Origin: Tautonia sociabilis
GTDB taxonomy: Bacteria; Planctomycetota; Planctomycetia; Isosphaerales; Isosphaeraceae
Reading direction: 5' to 3'
Assembly: GCF_003977685.1 (NCBI RefSeq)
Contig: NZ_RYZH01000025.1
Location: forward strand, 32,183-96,182
Length of the DNA stretch: 64,000 nucleotides
Shown here: one piece after another, positions 1 to 7,745 of the stretch
Layout: each line of letters starts with the position of its first letter
Numbering within the stretch: position 1 is the first letter of the stretch
The notes under the pieces: model-generated
Database searches by the model: none
What the model was told of the DNA's origin: nothing
What the model saw: the letters and a program-made list of their open reading frames with translations, nothing else
Made by a program: the position numbers and the translations under genes

Positions 1-29
1 GACGACCGGGATCGGACCGAGGGACCGCA

Positions 30-440
30 ATGAACCGGGCGACCTTCCGCCCCCACGAGCGCATCAACCGCCCGGAGGACTTCCGCCGTGCCTTCGACCG
101 TCGGCGGTCAGCCTCCGACGACGCGCTGATCGTCTACGGCACCGAGAACGGCAAGGACCATCCCCGGCTGGGCATCTCCGTCGGCCGCAAGCGGATCCGC
201 AAGGCCACCGACCGCAACCGGGTCAAGCGTCTGATCCGTGAGGCCTTCCGCCTGAACAAGACCGAGCTGCCGGCCGGGGTGGACCTGGTCGTCGTCCCCC
301 GGCACGGCTCCCTGACCTTCGTCCAGGTCAGCCGATCGCTTCCCCATCTGGCCCGGGCCGTCGCCGGCCGCCTCGCCCGGGATCGGGGACGCCCTCCTCG
401 AGACCGAGACCGCGATCGACCCGCCGGGGCGACGCCATGA
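30..440 (+). CDS. rnpA: Ribonuclease P protein component
   Basis: Protein subunit of RNase P, which helps the catalytic RNA remove 5' leaders from precursor tRNAs. The 136-residue protein has the usual length and the family's basic RNA-binding helix (RNRVKRLIREAFR, about residues 68-80), preceded by the GISVGRK strand. The C-terminus is an Arg/Pro-rich tail. A GAGGGA ribosome-binding site lies 5 bases before the ATG. The stop overlaps the yidD start by 4 bp (ATGA), the conserved bacterial rnpA-yidD coupling; rpmH would be expected just left of the window. Confidence 0.95.
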   Translation: MNRATFRPHERINRPEDFRRAFDRRRSASDDALIVYGTENGKDHPRLGISVGRKRIRKATDRNRVKRLIREAFRLNKTELPAGVDLVVVPRHGSLTFVQVSRSLPHLARAVAGRLARDRGRPPRDRDRDRPAGATP

Positions 441-679
441 CGATCCGCCCCTGGCGATGGCCCGGCCGAATCGCGGTGGAGGGGATCTGCCTGCTGATCC
501 GGGGCTATCAGCTGGCGATCGCCCCCTTGCTGGGAAATGTGTGCCGGTTTGAGCCCAGCTGCAGCCGGTACATGGTCGGCGCCTTGCGCAAGTACGGCCT
601 GTTCCGAGGGCTCTGGAAGGGGACCGGCCGACTGCTCCGCTGCCACCCGTGGCACCCCGGGGGCTACGATCCTCCCTGA
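437..679 (+). CDS. yidD: Membrane protein insertion efficiency factor YidD
   Basis: Small inner-membrane-associated protein (80 aa) that assists YidC/Sec-dependent insertion of membrane proteins. It shows the family signature CRFEPSCSRY, followed by a G-rich turn and RLLRCHPWHPGGYDPP at the C-terminus, with the conserved cysteines in place. It overlaps rnpA by 4 bp and is presumably translated by coupling. A yidC gene, often the next gene, does not follow here. Confidence 0.95.
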   Translation: MTIRPWRWPGRIAVEGICLLIRGYQLAIAPLLGNVCRFEPSCSRYMVGALRKYGLFRGLWKGTGRLLRCHPWHPGGYDPP

Positions 680-1103
680 GCCGGGCGAGAGATCGAGTCG
701 CTGGCCGAAGGCCCGTCGGGCTCCGCTCGGCCGCGGGAGCCTCGGTCATCCGTCGTCCCGGAGGATCCGGCCGTTCTCGGAGGGGAGGCTTCCGGAGGGA
801 AGGGCGGCCATTGCCCCGATCGGCTCTGGTCGAGGACCTCGGAAGGCGATCGGCAAGGAAGAGCGTTCCGTCGAGCAGGCGATCGAGCGGCCCCGGAAGG
901 CTCGGCGGGCCGGCGGACGGTTGCGAAGGCCGCGACGACCGGGCACACTCGACCGGCGATCGGCTCCCGGTCGGATCGGCGATCCGTCTCCCCGGGGTGC
1001 CGAGAACCCTCCCCGACGACGATCGGCCAACCGGCCCCGGAGGCTTCCGAGGGGCGGAACACCGCCGATTCCCTCCGAACGCGACGCATCGAGGAGCACA
1101 GCG
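680..1103. other. Intergenic region, no gene recognised
   Basis: 424 bases between yidD and the DUF1080 gene. Several reading frames are open because of the high GC content, but their translations are Arg/Pro/Ser-rich and resemble no protein family. No tRNA, terminator-like hairpin or convincing promoter was seen, apart from the GAGGAG ribosome-binding site at 1091-1096 for the next gene. Confidence 0.5.
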
Positions 1104-1829
1104 ATGACTCGGATGACCTGCATCGGGATCGCCGGCCTGCTGGCGATCTCCCCGGCCTTCGCCTGGGCCGACGAGCCGGCCGAGGCCCCGAAGGCCATCA
1201 TCGACGGCACCGAACCGGGCTGGCGAGCCCTAGGGGCCGACGACTTCGAGAACGTGAACACCGACCCCGACACCTGGACCTTCGAGGGGGACCTGATCCG
1301 GTGCACCGGCCAGCCGGTCGGCGTGACCCGCACGAAGCAGCCCGTCACGAACTTCGAGCTGGTCGTCCGTTGGCGGCACCTGAAGCCGGCCGGCAACTCG
1401 GGTATCTTCGTCTGGTCTCCCGCCGAGGCCCTTGAGGGGATCGAGCGCGGCCGGCTGCCCCGGGGAGGCATCGAGGTCCAGGTACTCGATAATGCCTTCA
1501 CGCAACACTATGAGCAGCACTCCGGCAAGAAGGGAGACTGGTTCACCACCCACGGCGACGTTTTTCCCGTGGGCACCTCGACCATGTCCCCCTTCGAGCC
1601 GACCTCCCCCGACGGCTCCCGCAGCTTCCCGACCGAGAACCGCTGCCTCGACACCGGAGAGTGGAACCACTATTACATCCGAGCCATCAACGGCGAGATC
1701 CGCCTCTGGGTCAACGGCAAGGAGGTCTCTGGCGGCCAGGCGTGCAACCCGTCGAGCGGGTACCTCTGCCTGGAGTCGGAGGGATCGCCAATCGAGTTCC
1801 AGGGGCTGAGGATCCGGGAGCTGCCGTAA
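1104..1829 (+). CDS. Secreted DUF1080 (3-keto-disaccharide hydrolase-like) protein
   Basis: A 241-aa exported protein of the DUF1080 family, a concanavalin-like beta-sandwich abundant in planctomycetes and linked to breakdown of (keto-)disaccharides. Residues 1-19 form a signal peptide ending near AFAWA. The rest carries family motifs: GWRALGADDFENV, an ELVVRWRHLKPAGNSGIFVW strand, the acidic GIEVQVLDN segment, and the closing CLESEGSPIEFQGLRIRELP. The reading frame is open farther upstream, but the signal peptide and a GAGGAG site 7 bases before this ATG fix the start. It appears to be a single-gene unit. The exact substrate is unknown. Confidence 0.88.
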   Translation: MTRMTCIGIAGLLAISPAFAWADEPAEAPKAIIDGTEPGWRALGADDFENVNTDPDTWTFEGDLIRCTGQPVGVTRTKQPVTNFELVVRWRHLKPAGNSGIFVWSPAEALEGIERGRLPRGGIEVQVLDNAFTQHYEQHSGKKGDWFTTHGDVFPVGTSTMSPFEPTSPDGSRSFPTENRCLDTGEWNHYYIRAINGEIRLWVNGKEVSGGQACNPSSGYLCLESEGSPIEFQGLRIRELP

Positions 1830-2131
1830 GGAGAACGGATCGGCCGACGGTTGATGCCTGAGGACCGGGCGAAGCGGGGACGACCGGAGGCTCCGCGTTC
1901 CCAGCGCGATTCCCCGGAGCCGGGGCTCCCGGCCTTCGTCATCCGCTCATCAACCCTCGCACTTCTGATTGGGATCCGTCCCCGCCGATGCTCGGACCGC
2001 AGGACTCGGATCGAGGAGCAGTCGGATCTCTCAGGGAGCCGGGCGCCGAGTCGATCCCCGGTCGAGAACCAGGAGCGACTCGGCGCCAGCCGGTTACCGA
2101 TCCGATCGTCGACCTTGCTCGACGTTCGGGA
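1830..2131. other. Convergent intergenic region with weak hairpin
   Basis: 302 bases between the converging DUF1080 and M61 peptidase genes. No gene is recognised. A 7-bp inverted repeat at 1889-1895 / 1915-1921 (GGCTCCG/CGGAGCC) with a 19-base loop competes with a second pairing just downstream (GGAGC/GCTCC, around 1916-1928). Either could act as a transcription stop, but there is no T-run. Confidence 0.3.
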
Positions 2132-4015
2132 TCACTCCCCGAGCCATCTCGAGCGCCGGGCGACCTGCTCCGGGGTCGCGTCGGGGTTGAGCTCCAACCG
2201 CCAGCGGTCGGGAGGGGCCTGGCCGAGGGTGGCGTCGAGGCGCATCAACTGCTCTCGGCGGGCGATGAGAACGGAAACCGTCTCGCCGGGGCGATAGAGG
2301 CCGACGCGGCGAGCGAAGCCGTCGGGGGGAACGCGAAGCGCTCCGATGGCGAGAATCTCGTCGCCGACATTGAAGCCGGCCTCGAAGCCGGGGGTGCCGC
2401 GCTTGACGCCGGAGACGACCAGCCGGCCCCCCTCGGATCGGGTGTCGAGGCCGAGCCAGCCCTTGGCGGGGTGATCGTCCGCTGAGGGACCGTCTTCCGC
2501 GTCGTCCGGCTCGGAGAAGCGAAGGCCGAACCAGTCGAGGGCGGGACCGTAGTCGAGCTCTTCGGTCGATTGCAGCGCCCGCTCGAACCAGGGATCGAGG
2601 TCGATGCCGGCCACCTCGGCGACGACGGCTCGGAACTGATCGGGGGTGAAGCCTCGTGCTCCGGAGTGGCGCTCGAAGGCCAGCCGCATGACATCGTCGA
2701 GCGACTTCGAGTCTCCCGAGGCGCGTCGGATCTCGGCGTCGAGCAGGAAGGCGACCACGGCCCCCTTGGTGTAGTAGCTGATGCTGGTGTTCGCCGAGTT
2801 CTCGTCTCGGCGGTAGAGCTTGATCCAGGCGTCGAACGAGGAGGTTTCCAGCGGCTGGACGAGCCGGCCGGGGGTCTCCTGAAGGCGCTCAATGTCGCTC
2901 TTGGCGCGGTCGTCGCCCGAGCCGGGCCGGGGGGGATCACCGGCGAGGAACTCCTCGACGGAGCAGAGACCGGCCCGGCGGACGAAGAGGCGGTCGTAGT
3001 AGCTGGTGATCCCCTCGGCGACCCAGAGGCTGCGGGTATGGACCTCGTTCTCGTAGTCGAACGGCCCGAGCTCGACCGGACGAAGACGCTTGACGTTCCA
3101 CGTGTGAAAATACTCGTGACTGACGAGAAAGAGCCAGGAGAGGTAGGTCGGCCGGGACCGGGTGGCCCACTTGCTCGTCATCAGCACGGTCGAGTTGCGG
3201 TGCTCCAGGCCGCCGCCGGCCTCGGTGAGCAGGTTGAAGAAGACGTAGCGATCGTAGGGCAGCGATCCCCAGAAGTCGCGCTGGGCGCGAACGATCGCCT
3301 CGGCATCGCGGGCGGACTTCGGGCCGTCCCAGACGCCCGCCTCCCCCTCGTTGACGAGCAGGTGGGGGATGCCGTCAACCTGGAATTCGTAGACGCTCGG
3401 GTTCCCGGCGTAGAGGGGAGAGTCGACCAGGACGTCGTAGTTCTCGGCGACGTAGCGGTTGGGGGAGCCGCCGGGGGCGTCGGGCAGGCCGGTGATCGAC
3501 CGCGTCCAGGTCGAGGGCAGCTCGACGGCGACCTCGTGAGGCCGGGGGGGCGAGTCGGCCGGGGAGAGAAAGGTGGGGGCGCCGTTGATCAGGGCGAAGG
3601 AGGAGTCGACCCAGTTGGTCTGCACCCCCATCTCCCGGCAGTAAACGCGATAGGAGACGATCACCCGATCGAGCCCCTCCGAGGCGATCCGCCAGCGGTT
3701 CTTGCGGACCTTCTCGACCCGAAGCGGTTCGTCTCCCGGCGACTTCGCGAGCAGTCCCTCCACGTGTCGGGAGAACTCCCGGATGAGGTACGAGCCGGGG
3801 GTCCAGGTGGCCATGAACAGCTCGACGGCGTCCTTGCCGTCGGTCGGGATCTCGGCTTCGACCTCGACGTAGTGCGTCTCGGGGTTCGGAAAGCGGAGGG
3901 TGTAGCGGACCGGGGTCACGTCGACGGCCTCGGCAATTGGGTTCGGCATAGTCAGCGCGGCGAAGAGAGAAAGCGGCAGAATGGTCACGGCGTCGGGATC
4001 CTCGGGTCGACTCAT
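2132..4015 (-). CDS. M61 family peptidase (glycyl aminopeptidase-like) with PDZ domain
   Basis: Zinc metallopeptidase of family M61. With the chosen start it is 627 aa. Order: N-terminal beta domain (about 25-190), gluzincin catalytic domain with HEYFH (zinc ligands H300 and H304, catalytic E301) followed by TWNVKRLRP, the third-ligand segment WVAEGITSYY, a helical region, and a C-terminal PDZ domain (about 520-610; KGWLGLDT...GTPGFEAGFNVGDEILAIG). The start at 4015 keeps a hydrophobic stretch (TILPLSLFAALTM) that may be a signal peptide; an ATG at 3949 is the alternative. Family members remove N-terminal Gly/Ala or act as PDZ-guided proteases. Likely exported or periplasmic. Confidence 0.85.
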   Translation of the reverse strand: MSRPEDPDAVTILPLSLFAALTMPNPIAEAVDVTPVRYTLRFPNPETHYVEVEAEIPTDGKDAVELFMATWTPGSYLIREFSRHVEGLLAKSPGDEPLRVEKVRKNRWRIASEGLDRVIVSYRVYCREMGVQTNWVDSSFALINGAPTFLSPADSPPRPHEVAVELPSTWTRSITGLPDAPGGSPNRYVAENYDVLVDSPLYAGNPSVYEFQVDGIPHLLVNEGEAGVWDGPKSARDAEAIVRAQRDFWGSLPYDRYVFFNLLTEAGGGLEHRNSTVLMTSKWATRSRPTYLSWLFLVSHEYFHTWNVKRLRPVELGPFDYENEVHTRSLWVAEGITSYYDRLFVRRAGLCSVEEFLAGDPPRPGSGDDRAKSDIERLQETPGRLVQPLETSSFDAWIKLYRRDENSANTSISYYTKGAVVAFLLDAEIRRASGDSKSLDDVMRLAFERHSGARGFTPDQFRAVVAEVAGIDLDPWFERALQSTEELDYGPALDWFGLRFSEPDDAEDGPSADDHPAKGWLGLDTRSEGGRLVVSGVKRGTPGFEAGFNVGDEILAIGALRVPPDGFARRVGLYRPGETVSVLIARREQLMRLDATLGQAPPDRWRLELNPDATPEQVARRSRWLGE

Positions 4016-4143
4016 CGCTCGGGGAGGGTCCGGGGGAGATCCGGGGGGAGAGGAGCCCCGGACCATGATCGCCTCCGCCGATCTCCCGGGCAATCCGCCC
4101 TCGGATCGAGCCCGGGATCGAGGCCGAGGGCTGGGCCCCGCGA

Positions 4144-4647
4144 TCAGGCTCCGACCTCGGCGACCTTCGCGGCCACGAGCCGATCGATCTCGGCCACGGC
4201 GGCATCGGTCGCCTCCTGCACGGCGCGTTCGGACCCGCGTCCCCGGGCGGCGATCTGCTTGCGGGCGTCCTGCCGAATCATGCGGACGGCGACCTTGGCC
4301 TCCTCGCCGAGCTTGCGGACGTGGCGGGCGACCTCCCGCTTCTGCTCTCCGCTGATCGGAGGGACGCTGACGGCGATGGCGCTCGGATCCAGGGCGTAGG
4401 CGGAGAGCTTCGCCTCGGCCAGGGCCCGGACGATCGCCGGCACATCGGCCGGGTCGAACGGTCGGACGACCAGCCGATCCCCTCGGCCCGACACCGAGGC
4501 GATCCTGCCCACCGGCACCGAGTTCCCCCTCACCGACGCCCGGACGCTGGAGACGAGCCCCGCGTCGACGGTCCCCGTCCGGATGCCGGCCAGCTGCTCG
4601 GCCAGCAGGCGGACGGCCGTGTTCATCCGGGGCTTCCAGTCGCTCAT
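4144..4647 (-). CDS. Ribosome recycling factor-like protein (divergent)
   Basis: A 167-aa protein with the ribosome recycling factor fold: the opening LAGIRTGTVDAGLV helix end, the domain II strand region (PVGRIASVSGRGDRLVVRPFD), then VPPISGEQKREVARHVRKLGEEAKVAVRMIRQDARKQI, which matches the RRF hinge and second long helix. RRF with EF-G splits post-termination ribosomes. It is shorter than the usual ~185 aa, with about 8 residues missing at the N-terminus and a shortened loop near the C-terminus. It is not in the usual tsf-pyrH-frr setting, so it may be a second, specialised copy. Whether the genome also has a canonical frr cannot be seen from this window. It stands alone, divergent from yqeY. 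Confidence 0.75.
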   Translation of the reverse strand: MSDWKPRMNTAVRLLAEQLAGIRTGTVDAGLVSSVRASVRGNSVPVGRIASVSGRGDRLVVRPFDPADVPAIVRALAEAKLSAYALDPSAIAVSVPPISGEQKREVARHVRKLGEEAKVAVRMIRQDARKQIAARGRGSERAVQEATDAAVAEIDRLVAAKVAEVGA

Positions 4648-4705
4648 GGGGCTGCCGGGGGGCTCGGTCGGTTACACTGGGATTCCATCACGATCACGGC
4701 CCCGT

Positions 4706-4715
4706 CCATCCTACC
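4706..4715 (-). promoter_or_regulatory. GGTAGGATGG promoter-like element
   Basis: On the minus strand the 10-mer GGTAGGATGG, with a TAGGAT -10-like core, lies about 60 bases before the RRF-like start. The identical 10-mer occurs at 11290-11299 and 62226-62235, also in front of genes. This recurrence is the evidence; no clear -35 was found. Confidence 0.4.
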
Positions 4716-4845
4716 GGCTGGCGAGAGGGAACGGGACCAATCGGAGGGGCGGTGAACCCGACCCGGACTCGGCCGTGTCCGAGATCAGGGTCGGAATCGC
4801 TCTCGGAATCGAACTCAGTCGATCCTCTCGGAGGAACGAATCATC

Positions 4846-5244
4846 ATGGCCATCGTCCAGCGGATGCGAGACCAGTTGAAGGACGCGATGAAGGCCCGGG
4901 ACACCGTCCGCACCAACTTCCTGCGCTACTGGATCGCCCAGCTCACGACCGGATCGGGCGAGGAGGTGCCCGACGACCAGGCGATCAAGAAGATGCGAGG
5001 CATCTTGAAGGAAGCCCGGGGAGGCCAGACCGCCTTCAGTCCCGAGGAGATCACACTGATCGAGGAGTGGGTTCCCGCCACCCTCTCGCGGGAGCAGATC
5101 GCCCGGGAGCTCGCCTCCGTCTCGGACCAGATCAAGGCCGCTCCCAAGGACGGCCCGGCGATGGGACTGGCCATGAAGACGCTCGCCGGCAAGGACGTCG
5201 AATCCGAGGACGTGAAGGCGGTCGTGGCCGAGTTGCGGGCCTGA
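4846..5244 (+). CDS. GatB/YqeY domain-containing protein
   Basis: A 132-aa member of the YqeY family, which resembles the C-terminal tRNA-binding helical domain of GatB/GatE amidotransferase subunits; its cellular role is not settled. Features: helical N-terminal QRMRDQLKDAMKARDTVRTNFLRY, central PEEITLIEEWVPATLSREQI, and the closing region with GPAMGLAMKTLAGKDVESEDVKAVVAEL. Slightly shorter than the typical ~148 aa. A GGAGGA ribosome-binding site lies 10 bases before the ATG. It is transcribed alone; the thioredoxin remnant downstream faces it. Confidence 0.88.
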   Translation: MAIVQRMRDQLKDAMKARDTVRTNFLRYWIAQLTTGSGEEVPDDQAIKKMRGILKEARGGQTAFSPEEITLIEEWVPATLSREQIARELASVSDQIKAAPKDGPAMGLAMKTLAGKDVESEDVKAVVAELRA

Positions 5245-5284
5245 TCGTCGAGGCGGTCGGCAAGCGGCACAGGGGACACAGACA

Positions 5285-5502
5285 CCGTTTGGACTCGGAA
5301 GGAGCGGCCGAGGGGGAGGCCGGGAATATCAGCGATGGCGATGTGCCGGACCTCGGGGAATTCGACCAGCAGCCGGAGAAGAACCGAGGCGAGGGCTTGA
5401 CAGTGGCCGCACCAGTCGGGGCCCAAATTCGAGGAGGACGGGGCCGGGCATCGCGTCGATCTCGGCCCTCGAGGGCGCTTCGCTCCGTCCTTCAGTGTCC
5501 AT
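5285..5502 (-). pseudogene. Thioredoxin-family remnant (frameshifted, C-terminus lost)
   Basis: On the minus strand an ATG at 5502 opens a frame that reaches GPVLLEFGP. A one-base shift near 5415-5425 (GGGCCCC run) then moves the homology into another frame, which reads GPDWCGHCQALASVLL, then EVRHIAIADIPGLPLGRSFRV. This is the WCGHC active-site region and following strand of small thioredoxins. After the FRV motif (about 5285) the expected WPTLVFLRDG part is missing in all frames. Two independent lesions make this a decayed gene; the frameshift alone could be a sequencing error, but the missing last third could not. It converges on yqeY. Confidence 0.75.
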
Positions 5503-5530
5503 GAGACGCTCAGGAGTCAGGGTGTTCCGG

Positions 5531-5908
5531 TCAAGCCTGGTCGTCGCACCCGGAGGGCTCCTCCCCGAGAGGGCGGAGGAACTGGACGGCCTCGGCGACG
5601 GTGCGGAAGAGGTCGACGTGGGCGTCCATTTGCATCTCCTCGAAGACCTGCATCGTCGAGCGCCCGACCCGGGCGAAGGCGACCTCGCCTCCTCGGCGTC
5701 GGATCTGGCGGACGAGGGTCATCAGCAGTCCGAGGGCCGTCGGGCCGGGGGAACCAACGCCGCTGAGTTCGATCACGAAGCGGCGTCGGCCCTGGTCGAG
5801 CAGGGCGTCGAGGTCTCGGGCGGCGTCGAAGTGGCGGGCGTCGCTGAGCACTCCGGCGACGTTCCCCACGATGGTGACCGCCCCTTCGTCGCGATAATCG
5901 ATCGGCAT
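5531..5908 (-). CDS. STAS-domain anti-sigma factor antagonist
   Basis: A 125-aa protein consisting of one STAS domain, as in SpoIIAA/RsbV-type anti-anti-sigma factors that bind and sequester anti-sigma kinases in a phosphorylation-dependent way. Visible features: opening strand AVTIVGNVAGVLSDARHFDAARDLDALLD, the core RRRFVIELSGVGSPGPTALGLLMTLVRQIRRRGGEVAF, and the final helix with TVAEAVQFL. The usual phosphoacceptor position (D-S-S/T-G) reads GSPGPTAL, so phospho-control may be modified. The start was placed at the ATG where the STAS fold begins. No cognate kinase is adjacent; the neighbours are two pseudogenes. Confidence 0.8.
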   Translation of the reverse strand: MPIDYRDEGAVTIVGNVAGVLSDARHFDAARDLDALLDQGRRRFVIELSGVGSPGPTALGLLMTLVRQIRRRGGEVAFARVGRSTMQVFEEMQMDAHVDLFRTVAEAVQFLRPLGEEPSGCDDQA

Positions 5909-5927
5909 CGTCCGTTTCCCGGGAACA

Positions 5928-6284
5928 TTGAACCAGGGTGTGTTCGCGAGCAAAATCAGCGCCCAGGCAGACGTCTTCGGTCCCGTGCACGACGCCATCA
6001 AGGTCTGGTGGACCCAGGCCGAGGGGCTCAACCCCTTATCTCTGATGCACCGCCGGTTCGGTCGGGAAACCGACCGTGATGGCGAGGCCTTCCGCCACCA
6101 GTGGTCGTTCATCGAGTCTCACCTGATCGACTCCGAGTCCGGCGGCTGGTTCTCCCCGACGGACCGCGAGGGGAACCTCGAAGGGGATGGGCGGAAGGCC
6201 TCGCAGTGGAAGGCGAATTACCACACCGCCCGGGGGATGATGAACGTCGTCCGCATGCTCCGGGAGGAGGGTGCGTCCGACTGA
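5928..6284 (+). pseudogene. C-terminal remnant of AGE-family (N-acylglucosamine/cellobiose) epimerase
   Basis: Only the last ~100 residues of an (alpha/alpha)6-barrel epimerase of the AGE family remain. The frame shows KVWWTQAEGLNPLSLMHRRFG, then QWSFIESHLIDSESGGWF, then DGRKASQWKANYHTARGMMNVV, all in order and typical of the C-terminal third. Intact members have about 400 residues. The STAS gene begins immediately upstream on the other strand, so the 5' two thirds are gone. The only possible start is a TTG at 5928 with no family support. The fragment lacks most of the barrel and is unlikely to be active. Confidence 0.8.
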
Positions 6285-6317
6285 GGCCTCCCGGCTTCGC
6301 ATTGCTTCGGGGTTCCC

Positions 6318-6350
6318 CGAGTCTCCGGGGGTTCCGGTCCCCCGGGCTCG
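6318..6350 (+). terminator. Hairpin downstream of the epimerase remnant
   Basis: CCGGGGG (6325-6331) pairs perfectly with CCCCCGG (6339-6345) around a 7-base loop, and an outer CGAG/CTCG (6318-6321/6347-6350) extends the stem. No T-run follows. Probably the old terminator of the truncated epimerase gene. Confidence 0.45.
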
Positions 6351-6692
6351 ATCTCGGCAAGGGCGGTCGCTCCTCCGGGTGCCACCGGACCCCGAGAACG
6401 AACCCGATGCCCGCGCCGGGCCTCGCCGTGCCTAATCGACGAGCAGCGGCCCGCCCGGATGCGCGGCGGCCGGGAAGGAGTGGTCTGGCCCGAAGTGCCG
6501 TCTTCGGCGTGAGTTCAGCCGGATCGAGCCGGGAGGAGCACCGGAGGGGGGGACGCCGGTATGCCCTTCGCTATCCCTGAGGTCTGGGCCGCGAGCGACG
6601 GGCCGGGGCCGCCCTCTCCAGGTGCGTGACCGCCCCACTTGGCCGCCGCTCACGGCAAGGTCGAGATCGAAGTCGAGGAGACACATCTCCTG
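6351..6692. other. Intergenic region, no gene recognised
   Basis: About 340 bases before the HAD phosphatase with no recognisable coding sequence or RNA gene. A TTG-initiated in-frame extension of the next gene (from 6639) adds 18 residues with no family support. Confidence 0.4.
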
Positions 6693-7547
6693 ATGCTCGG
6701 ATATCTGATCGACATGGACGGGGTGATCTACCGGGGAGGGCAGCTCATCCCCGGGGCCGATCGCTTCATCACCGAACTCCGGAAGGCCGATGTCCCCTTT
6801 CGCTTCCTGACCAACAACAGTCAACGAACCCGGCGAGACGTGGCGACCCGGCTGCAACGCCTGGGAATCGATGTGGATGAACGGCACATTTACACCTGTG
6901 CCATGGCGACCGCCCGCTTCCTCGCCCAGCAGCGTCCCCGGGGGACGGCCTTCGTCATCGGGGAAGGGGGGCTGCTAAACGCCCTGCACGAGAACGGCTA
7001 CGCGATCGTGGACCGGGACCCGGACTACGTCATCGTGGGAGAAGGGCGCACGATCAGCTTCGAGATGGTCGAGGCCGCCCTGGGCATGATCCTGGGGGGG
7101 GCGAAGCTGATCGCCACGAACCTTGACCCGAACTGCCCGACCGAGAGCGGCCTGAGGCCCGGGTGCGGGGCGACGGTCGCCATGCTGGAGGCAGCCAGCG
7201 GCACCCGAGCCTTCAGCGTCGGGAAGCCGAGCCCGGTGATGTTGCGGGGCGCCCGGAAGGAACTGGGGCTGACGACCGATCAGACCGTCGTGATCGGCGA
7301 CACGATGGAGACGGACATCCTGGGAGGGGTCCAGCTCGGCTTCAAGACGATCCTGGTCCTCAGCGGCGGGACCCGCCGGGAGGACGTGGGCCGTTACGCC
7401 TACCGGCCGGACAAGGTTGTCGAGTCCATCGCCGACCTCTCCCATCTCGAACTCGCTCGGGAATTCCTGGGGAAGGCCCCGCCGGCCCCCGTTCGAGGAG
7501 GCAATCGCCCTCGGAGGGCCTCCGCCCTGTCGGCGACCCCGGCGTGA
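6693..7547 (+). CDS. HAD-IIA family phosphatase (NagD/PNPase-like)
   Basis: A 284-aa haloacid dehalogenase-type phosphatase of subclass IIA, which includes E. coli NagD (nucleotide phosphatase) and 4-nitrophenyl/phosphoglycolate phosphatases. Motif I is DMDGVIYRG with nucleophile D7 and general acid D9; motif II is the LTNNSQRTR Thr/Ser region; the C2 cap spans about 75-175; then GKPSPVM (catalytic Lys) and the Mg-binding VIGDTMETDI. The ATG at 6693 puts MLGYLIDMDG at the N-terminus as in relatives, with a GAGGAG 12 bases upstream. A GC-rich hairpin follows the gene. The substrate is unknown. It is a single-gene unit. Confidence 0.88.
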   Translation: MLGYLIDMDGVIYRGGQLIPGADRFITELRKADVPFRFLTNNSQRTRRDVATRLQRLGIDVDERHIYTCAMATARFLAQQRPRGTAFVIGEGGLLNALHENGYAIVDRDPDYVIVGEGRTISFEMVEAALGMILGGAKLIATNLDPNCPTESGLRPGCGATVAMLEAASGTRAFSVGKPSPVMLRGARKELGLTTDQTVVIGDTMETDILGGVQLGFKTILVLSGGTRREDVGRYAYRPDKVVESIADLSHLELAREFLGKAPPAPVRGGNRPRRASALSATPA

Positions 7548-7596
7548 GGAGACTCCTGGCGCCGGGGGCTCCGCGTTGATTCCCGCCCGATGCTCC

Positions 7597-7634
7597 CGGA
7601 GCCCGGCGCCCCCCTTCGGGGACGCCGGGCTCCG
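7597..7634. terminator. Strong bidirectional hairpin between converging genes
   Basis: CGGAGCCCGGCG (7597-7608) pairs perfectly with CGCCGGGCTCCG (7623-7634). The intervening CCCCCCTTCGGGGA can extend the stem around a C(UUCG)G-type tetraloop. It sits between the stop codons of the converging phosphatase and D-aminoacylase genes, so it can terminate both. No T-tract, as is common in very GC-rich genomes. Confidence 0.65.
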
Positions 7635-7745
7635 TGCGTTTGAGGTCGGAGGGCCGGGAACGGAGGTCGAACGGCTCGGCCGGAAGCGTTCGGCTCCCGA
7701 TCCCTCGCCGGGTCCGAGCGTCTCCGGCCGAGGGGGGAGCGCGGC

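Noticed and set aside
108..749. Long open frames on the minus strand opposite rnpA-yidD
   Set aside because: They are shadows of the strong rnpA and yidD genes. Their translation is Arg/Pro/Gly-rich with no domain, as expected from very GC-rich antisense DNA.
2570..4399. 609-codon plus-strand open frame across the M61 gene
   Set aside because: It runs opposite the well-supported M61 peptidase and RRF-like genes and shows no family motif.
6639..6692. TTG start of the HAD phosphatase giving an 18-residue extension
   Set aside because: The HAD family starts directly at the DxD strand, and an ATG there has a ribosome-binding site.
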